From Catonia carolina (Eukaryota; Arthropoda; Insecta; Hemiptera; Achilidae): a DNA stretch of 64,000 nucleotides. Position numbers and translations under genes: made by a program. The stretch is taken from assembly GCA_035578175.1 (NCBI GenBank), contig JAQMRL010000001.1:187550783-187614782 (forward strand), given 5' to 3'. The notes under the pieces were generated by a model, which was not told the DNA's origin, ran no database searches, and worked only from the letters and a program-made list of their open reading frames with translations. Shown here piece after piece: positions 57,001-64,000 of this stretch; the first letter of the stretch is position 1, and the number at the start of each line of letters is the position of its first letter.

Positions 57001-57185
57001 GAAAGAAGAGTGGTAATCATAATGGCTTCTATGTTAGGGGACTCGGGTTTGATTTGCGGTCAGGTCTGGAGTTATTTCATCTATCACCCTTTACTGTCTG
57101 TATTAGCCTTAATGTGTGTAACAGTCAAACAAAAAAACCAAACCTTATTGTTCTGAATTGAACATATTGCAACGTACACGCATTA
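57001..57185 (+). repeat. SINE-like repeat, tail shared with 58627
   Basis: GGGGACTCGGGTTTGATTTG resembles a decayed B box, and the tail TTATTGTTCTGAATTGAACA followed by ATTGCAACGTACAC matches the 58627 element. Confidence 0.5.
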
Positions 57186-57356
57186 GGGGAAAAAGTAGTA
57201 ATTTGTCAAAACTAGTGTACCTACTAAGCTTGTTTGCAATTGAGCCATTGTCACAATACGTCATTGTAAATGACACTAGATCAGTAAGAAAATATTGTAC
57301 AATAGAAACATTTTATATACCACCCAAAAGTTGTTTTTGAGTACTAATATTATGTT

Positions 57357-57750
57357 GTTGTTTAAGTCAACAGCCGAAAGGCTGGTTTGAACCTCTAGAG
57401 GTTTTACTAAGTAAAAACGAGGAGTAAGGTGGTTTACCATTGCCTTCCTCACTGAGTTGAAAGAGTATGCTTATCAGCATGCCAGGCCCTCCAAAAAGCA
57501 CTCACTTTCCACCCTGCAAATGACACCTTCACTTCATTCACCACAGAGTCTGGCTGCATAGTGAAATTCATTACTCTCAGAGGAGATAACTCTGACTAGT
57601 GTCTTTTACACCTCTACCTCTTCTGTTCTTAAATAGTTAAGTCATATAAGTGGCTGACTATGTGATAAGAAACAGAACTATTTTTTTAGCCCTGGGCCAA
57701 ACAGATAGAGTGTAATTAAAATAACACTCCACCTGCCCGTTTTGGGCATA
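57357..57750 (-). repeat. Rep-B interspersed repeat, full-length copy
   Basis: Reverse orientation, GTTTAAGTCAACAGCCGAAA to CACCTGCCCGTTTTGGGCA. Confidence 0.8.
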
Positions 57751-58626
57751 CTAATATTATAGGTACAGAAAACTCAGGGACTATGCAATCGAGCAAAGAA
57801 TTCTTTGGCAGTCTAATATAATGAGTAGGACTAATATAACACAATGTAGTGTTAACTGTAGACAATCTGACTGTATTGAAATAAAATTAATAATAATTTA
57901 GCACTGGTTAAGTAACTCATCAGTTATTACATTATACTTTAAAAAACTATCTCATGAACATACATATCTCATTAACACACCCACATGCTATATAATTTAC
58001 AATAAATGGAAGACTAATAACAATAAAAATTTATGTACAAAATTTCATGTTTTCATGTAGTACAGAGATTACTGAAATTATTTTCATTAACATAATTGAC
58101 CAATATTTTAAATAAATTAAAATTAACTTAAATACTACTAGTATTTATTTAGTCTTTATGGAATGCATTAAAATAAATTATTATTAAAAATCTATTTGAA
58201 CATCCATTTTAAAATAAATTCACAATAAGACAAATTTGACTCAGATGTTATTATTTTAACTACCTATTTGATTTTTAACTGCAGCTTCAAAAATACTTTT
58301 GTACAAGTTTGTAGATTGAATCACTATTCCTTCAATGTTTATTTAAAGATTTTAGGTTTTGGACTTTGTTTTTTTTAACAATTATCATACTTAAAATTCA
58401 TGTACAGTTGTTAAGAAAACTTTTGTTGTTGTTAATAAGATTTTGTGAAAATTATAAAAATTTTGTAAACATTGAAGCGACTTCTTTTGGTATCAATTAA
58501 TTAAATAATCATTAAAGAAGCTCATTACGGGATATTCATTTATTTGATGTCACATTTCCTTTAAATCTGGTCAAAATCTGATCATACAAGTAATCATTAA
58601 AATTAAATATGATCATAATTAACACA
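57751..58626. other. Very AT-rich sequence
   Basis: No feature recognised. Confidence 0.4.
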
Positions 58627-58925
58627 ATATTAACCCACTGAGTTGGTTTAGAGGTAAAGTCGTCACGAGTCAGCTGTTTAACAGTTGATTTTCAGAGACA
58701 AAGGTTCCTGGTTCAAATCCTAGTAAAGGACATTACTTTTATACGGATTTGAATACTAGACAGTGGTTACTGGTGTACTTTGGTGGTTGGGGTTCAATTA
58801 ACCATACTTTTTCAAGAATGGTTGGCCTGAGTCCACACCAGACTACACCTCATTTTACACATTAAACGTAACTTCCTCATTTCATAGCGTCATAGGGTTG
58901 CTTATTGTTCTTAAATTGAACAGAT
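58627..58925 (+). mobile_element. tRNA-derived SINE, second family
   Basis: Head CACTGAGTTGGTTTAGAGGT with B-box GGTTCAAATCC near 58713, body GGTTGGGGTTCAATTAACCA, end CACTTTTTCAAGAATGG...CACATTAAACG and a tail TTATTGTTCTTAAATTGAAC. Different in body and tail from the 52489 SINE. Confidence 0.7.
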
Positions 58926-60102
58926 TGCAACATACACACATACATTATGGTTAAAAAAATACAATATATTGAAAAATTAAACACAATCTCAATACAGCTT
59001 GTACAAAAGTCACTAATTACAAGAAGCAACTGTATAAAAAAAATTGCTCAAACAATAATTCTGCTGTATTTTCAGGACAAGTAATTTCTTCATTGAATGT
59101 TATAGTACAAAATTATATTTTATCATTAAAAAAATCATTTTAATTATTACAATGGACGTGTATATCTGTTATCACTAATTTTCAGTAAAAAATTATTTTT
59201 ATAAATGACAATTAAAAGGATGGATTTCTAAGTTATTGTTTTAGTTTTATTACATGACTAAACATTACTTATTGTATTTTAAAATTCCTCATTCATCTTT
59301 GGAATTGGTACTTTCATGAAATTTAATTAGCTATCACATTTTAATTTGAAATTGTTGCAGATCAATTACATACTAAACAGATCTCGTAAAAACTAAGTTT
59401 CAAAAAATATATTATACAATGCTGTTAATTACTTATTTTTTAAACAAAACATTTTATCGTTACTAACTATAGTAGGTAAGAAAGAAGTTATCAATAATAG
59501 TAACAAAAAATTAATTAAAACTGAATAGTCTTACAATTTTTGTTAAATATTGGTGAAATATTTTGTCTTTTTAAACAAATAAAAATTTGAGTACTAGTAT
59601 TACAAAATTGATTTTCAATATCACGAATGACTAAAAATTATACGAAGACAACAACAAAATTTAAATAATTTTATGAATAATATAAAAACATACAAAACTA
59701 ATCTAAATTCAATAAAATTACTACTACAAAAAACTTAATTTAATGAAAAAACTTATTCTTTTTTAAAGAGTTTAACAACAAAACAACATTATACTAAATA
59801 ATAATTAGAGTACACATGCCTAATCCACTAAATAAATAAAACTAAAAAACACATAATCACAGAAAATAAGTTACTTTTTACAATATTATCAAAATTTAAA
59901 ATTTTTTAAAATTAGAGTAATTTTGCATTGCACTGTAATGTTCATAACAAAAATTAAATTAAAAATATGAAAAGATTCCAAGGTTAGTATGTGATTAAAA
60001 AAATAAGTCTCAAAAATGTTTATAAATTATTAGAAGACAAAATTAAAAAACTATGAATTGAAGATATACTGTAATATTTCAAGGTGACCAAGATTTACAT
60101 AC
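58926..60102. other. Very AT-rich sequence
   Basis: No feature recognised; could include 3' flank of the exon at 60103. Confidence 0.35.
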
Positions 60103-60261
60103 CATTGCACCATTGTACGGTAATTTTTTATTTAGTCGTAGTAAAGAACTCAAAACTACATTTTGACCAATGACTGTAATTTGCTTGATGGTGTCATTGG
60201 TTACATGAGCTCTTCTCAGTAAAGTATATCCAGGAGTAAATCTCAGGCAACAAAAATATTC
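60103..60261 (-). CDS. Candidate exon of a second, unidentified gene
   Basis: A 159-bp block bounded by an acceptor (ATCTTGTAG) and donor (GTATGT), exactly 53 open codons: EYFCCLRFTPGYTLLRRAHV, then TNDTIKQITVIGQNVVLSSL and LRLNKKLPYNGAM. Composition and codon use look coding and stand out from the surrounding AT-rich DNA. If the donor is not used, the frame reads on for seven codons to TGA, so it could be a last exon. Partner exons were not found within the window; family not recognised. Confidence 0.5.
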
Positions 60262-60436
60262 CTACAAGATAGATACTTTAAAAATAGGCACTATTATACT
60301 TTTTTCTAATCTTCAATGTTTTTCGAAGAATATTTCCAGTGTTATTATACAAAAAAACTAGCAAGAAAAATATTGGACTAGTTATGGGTAGAGTACCTAT
60401 CGGTCTGTATGGAAATAGAATACTGATAATAATTTA

Positions 60437-61353
60437 CGAGGTGTGATCAAAAAGTAAGGTGACTTTTTGAATTTTGCGCGCTCTGTACACTCTAATTTCA
60501 AATTTTTTTTTGTTGTGTTGGTACACTCATCACGATCATATGTTCAAAGTTTTGTCTATATAGCACGTGTTGTTTTTATGTGAGAGACATAAAGGTTAGA
60601 CTTGTGTTTGCGTGCTTGGCGATTTTTTGCTGTTGAAAATAATGGAGCAGAGTGTAAAAAATGGTATTAAGTGTTCAAAAACTCTTGAAATGTTGACAGT
60701 GGCATATGGTGAGTCAACTTTGAGCAAAAAAAAATATTTATAAATGGTATAAGTTATTCCAAGAGGGCTGAGAAAATGTTAACAATGAACCTCGCTCTGG
60801 ACGCCCCAGCACGTCAAAAACCGACGAAAATGTTCAGGAAGTGAAAGAAATGGTGTTGAAAAATCATCGAATCACGATTAGAGAAGTAGCTGATGATCTT
60901 AACATATCGTTTGGCTCATGCCAATCAATTTTGGGTATGACACGTGTGTCAGCGAAATTCGTTCCAAAACTGCTTAATTTTGATCAGAAGCAGCGTCGTA
61001 TGAACATCGCCCAAAACATGTTGAACGATGTCAGTGATGATCCTGATCTGCTCAAAAGGGTTATAACTGGTGATGAAACATGGGTCTATGGTTATGATGT
61101 TGAAACCAAAGCCCAATCATCCCAGTGGAAGAGCCCAGGCTTTTCTTTGGAGATTAAGGCTGCATCGCTGAAGGAGCTCAAGGCAATACCTAAAAGTGCA
61201 TTTCAGAAATGTTTTCACGACTGGAAAAAGTGCTGGCACAAGTGCATTGTATCAGAGGGGGATTATTTTGAAGGGGATAACATAATTTTGGATGAATAAA
61301 TGAATATTTTTTTATAAAAATGAAAAGTCACCTTACTTTTTGATCACACCTTG
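60437..61353 (+). mobile_element. Mariner element with internally deleted transposase
   Basis: TIRs CGAGGTGTGATCAAAAAGTA / TACTTTTTGATCACACCTTG, flanked by TA (60435-60436 and 61354-61355). 917 bp compared with the usual 1.3 kb. The end pair is well preserved. Confidence 0.9.
60642..61299 (+). pseudogene. Mariner transposase, broken
   Basis: ATG at 60642 (MEQSVKNGIKCSKTLEML), a frameshift in the A-run at about 60726-60734, a TGA at 60769-60771, then an open frame from 60784 on: EPRSGRPSTSKTDENVQE, helix-turn-helix, and GDETWVYGYD with the first catalytic aspartate. A deletion after SSQWKSPGFS removes the other two catalytic aspartates; the C-terminus (KCFHDWKKCWHKCI, EGDYFEGDNIILDE) is present. 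Inactive. Confidence 0.88.
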
Positions 61354-61355
61354 TA

Positions 61356-63130
61356 TAGTGCCTCATGTGAAAACTGAAAAAATAAGGAATCATTTGATTT
61401 CAGTTATATCTTTATCATAAGTAATAAATTCTTTGAACACATTTATCTTTTGATGCAAGAAACATCTACGAGTTGTTGTATTTCAGTTTAATTTTTTTAT
61501 TATTTGATCTGTGAATATTCATAGTGTTTAGGTTTAGTTTTTAAGTGTATAAATAGTTTTTACTTTTTCTGTGATGCTGATTACTTAAGGTGGAGAAAAA
61601 TTCTTACGAAAAATAGTATGAAGTGCAAATTATTAAGTTCTGGCACTCAGAGGTTCATAAGAGTACAATAGCCATATTATGTAAATCAGTCATTATAATC
61701 TTCAACTGAAAAAGTTTCTCGCTCTTTTAAGCATCAGAAAGAATGTTTTTCTTTTTTGTTTTATTTACAGTCACATAGGCAACTTGGACATAAGTGATAT
61801 TTTATTTAAAAAAAATTAAATAATGTGATTTCAGGAATGAAAAAATATGTTTTTATATTTCCTGTTAAGTAGAAATGAACTTATACAAAGAAATCTATTA
61901 TAAATTTTTAAATTTAAATTTTATCACCTATTCATCATTAATCGAAAATTTCTTTCTGAAGACCAACTGAAGTGAATGCTCATGTTTTTAAGCAAAATAT
62001 TTCTTGGCCTATGAAGAAATTTTATTATAATAAAAATTTTAATAGAAAAAATTAATAGAAATTTTATTATTATAAAAATAATTGAAGTACCTTTAAAAAA
62101 ATGTATTAATATACAAAATGTAAAATACTATTTTTTGATTTATAGAAAATAAAATACATACAGTATGCATATGAAGAGAAAAACAAAGCTGTAAAATAAA
62201 CTGTTGATGTGTAATAATAACAGTTTCAGAATTTAAGCAAAATTATGAACAAGATGAAACTTTGAGAAATGTTTGATGTGTTCTCTAAAAGTACATTAAT
62301 AAGAAATCTATTATAAAAATAATTATCTACTCTACTTGTGTTTAATTAAAAAGTAAATAAAAGTAATGGAATACAAAAAACCAATGTATTTTGGTCTCTT
62401 TGGTAACGTACATTATTTGGAAAAATACATGCTAAGCATGTTCAGTGCATTACTTTGCCATTTATTAAGTAACTTCCATTATAATAATTTAAATATTTTA
62501 AAATAATTTAAATAGTACAGGTGCTCTTAAAATTCTTTACTTTTCTTTTGTCAGATCATGCTGGAATTTGATTTGGTATGGGCACCTTATTACACTGCCC
62601 ATTTATCCATGCATTGGAACAAGCCCTTATAAGATTCCTTCACATTTTATTTTTTAAAACTGGCATGTTTATTAAATTTAAATACCACATAAAACCCTAC
62701 AAGATATTTTTTAATGCAGTTGCTTGAGAATAAGCATTTTCTCAGTAACATAAATATTAAAAAGACAGTCTCTGGTGAAATCAATGATCACAACAATCTA
62801 GTAAAAATTTTGTTCTATGTCCCAAGTTTTAATAATGACTCCAAAAATTTGTTCTATTAGAATAACTTTTCAACTGTTTATGCTACCTACCCATTCTTCA
62901 GTTAATACCACCATACTGTGGAATTTTCTATTGACAACATTATTTTTCATTAGATCTATTTTGTCAGAATCGAATTTTATTTAGGCTAATGAGCTTTAGG
63001 GCTTTAGAAATGCTTTAATTAAAATTGTTTTTGTTAGTCGGATAATTTTTTAAATGTTATGATAAAAATACTTTAAATCTTGATCCATTCTTTCTCTTCT
63101 AACTGCTGTTGTATTCTGATATTCTGATAC
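61356..63130. other. AT-rich sequence
   Basis: No coding or repeat signal recognised. Confidence 0.4.
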
Positions 63131-63154
63131 TCTCTCTCTCTCTCTCTCTCTCTC
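63131..63154 (+). repeat. (TC)n microsatellite
   Basis: Twelve TC units. Confidence 0.95.
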
Positions 63155-63198
63155 CATTAGATCACTTTTACTATTGTTTGTAATAATTAAGAGTGTGT

Positions 63199-63290
63199 TA
63201 GGTCATCAGCCGTAAGGCTGGTTTGAACCTGTAGAGGTTTTACTAAGTAAATCGAGGAGTGAGGTGGTTTACCATTGCCTTCCTCACTCC
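63199..63290 (-). repeat. Rep-B 3' end only (inverted pair, left)
   Basis: Only the hairpin-rich 92 bp, TAGGTCATCAGCCGTAAGGC to TTGCCTTCCTCACT. Inverted against 63792-63883. Confidence 0.75.
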
Positions 63291-63791
63291 CTCAATTAAG
63301 AGTATAATAATTTAATTGGTGGCAATTTTTAAAATTGTTGTCTATCATTTTCCTATGTCCATCCGTCCGTCACATCCAGATGTTTATGTTTTCTATGTTT
63401 GTCCGTCACATCTAGATATCAGAAACTACAAGAGATAGAAACAAACGGTTTTTGAATTTGTAATCCACACAAAAAGTTAGTAGGGTTGAATTAGGTTTGA
63501 AATTCCAGAAGTGGCCCAAAACCGGAAATTAAGAAATCAAAGTTGGAATTTGGAAATAAAAATAGTGTCATTCGATTCCTCTTAAAGAGTTGATATACAG
63601 TATAAATCACTAATGGTTTTTACGATAGGTCAAAGGTAAGCCTTTTCCTTTCTTATAAGAGCTTAGTGAGCTTGATGCTTGATGCTAAGTGGAGGTCCAA
63701 GGTACCAAGTGTCAAATGCGCAGAGTCGCTCAAATTTCTGAAAAAGATTTACGTTGATAAGGTTTCTTTCAGAATAATAAGTTTAATTTGA
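63291..63791. other. Sequence between inverted Rep-B ends
   Basis: Contains imperfect tandem text near 63355-63415 (GTCCGTCACATC(C/T)AGAT twice) and no coding signal. Confidence 0.4.
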
Positions 63792-63883
63792 GGAAGGCAA
63801 TGGTAAACCACCTCACTCCTCGATTTACTTAGTAAAACCTCTACAGGTTCAAACCAGCCTTTTGGCTGATGACCTAAACAACA
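63792..63883 (+). repeat. Rep-B 3' end only (inverted pair, right)
   Basis: GAGGAAGGCAATGGTAAACC to GATGACCTAAACAACA. Confidence 0.75.
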
Positions 63884-64000
63884 AGTTTAATTATCTGAAG
63901 CTGTGGAAATAAAATTCAATTCAATCTCTTACAATTTCTTTAAAAAAATTGCCAACAGCCATGAGGCATGTCAATTATAAATGTTCTCCGAAATATTTCT
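63884..64000. other. AT-rich window end
   Basis: No feature recognised. Confidence 0.35.

Noticed and set aside
56884..57156. 90-codon open frame
   Set aside because: It runs into the SINE-like repeat at 57001, so much of it is repeat sequence.
58694..58740. Possible tRNA gene
   Set aside because: Only the B-box half is tRNA-like and it continues into a SINE body; no cloverleaf closes.
63199..63290. CTGATGA in Rep-B as another hammerhead
   Set aside because: The CUGAUGA string is present, but there is no stem II or GAAA in the right place on either strand.
1..64000. CRISPR arrays, bacterial operons or viral genes
   Set aside because: Regularly spaced repeats and such genes are absent; all repeats seen are dispersed transposable elements or microsatellites.

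Overview
The window is nuclear DNA of an AT-rich arthropod, most likely an insect and possibly a hemipteran. The reasons are GT-AG introns, non-LTR retrotransposons, mariner and hAT elements, tRNA-derived SINEs and dense interspersed repeats. No prokaryotic or organellar features were seen. The species cannot be named from the sequence alone.

One complete host gene dominates the minus strand. Thirteen coding exons between 40450 (ATG) and 2410 (TAA) join with matching splice phases at all twelve junctions to give a 720-residue protein. It has an N-terminal RRM (about residues 69-140), an F-box (about 213-250), a leucine-rich-repeat region (about 255-650) and a very acidic tail. This is the layout of a putative SCF ubiquitin-ligase substrate receptor that can also bind RNA. 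Its introns total about 36 kb and are packed with transposable elements. A second minus-strand exon-like block (60103..60261) may belong to a neighbouring gene.

The rest is mobile DNA. (i) A roughly 0.9-1.2 kb family occurs about 16 times. It has a 12-bp asymmetric inverted repeat, end hairpins, a central stem-loop and a CA microsatellite, an architecture like the non-autonomous Helentrons (DINE/HINE type). (ii) Two inverted-repeat elements (661..1080 and 20484..20773) carry hammerhead-ribozyme sequences on both strands, as Penelope-like retroelements do; a third, decayed copy lies near 27434. (iii) A nearly full-length RTE-like LINE (32289..35649) sits inside a Helentron-like copy, with a 13-bp target duplication. 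(iv) There are other LINE fragments, one with an exact 280-bp duplication. (v) DNA transposons include three mariner-type relics, a hAT MITE with an 8-bp target duplication, two unclassified TIR elements, a long-TIR element and two THAP-domain relics. (vi) SINEs with different heads share one 3' tail. (vii) A roughly 400-bp family (called Rep-B here) ends in stacked hairpins.

Layout: 1-2.4 kb, nested foldback repeats downstream of the gene; 2.4-40.45 kb, the RRM/F-box/LRR gene and its introns; 40.45-49 kb, upstream flank with three adjacent Helentron-like copies and a hAT MITE; 49-60 kb, very AT-rich DNA with SINEs, TIR elements and a mariner relic; 60-64 kb, the orphan exon, a deleted mariner and an inverted pair of Rep-B ends.
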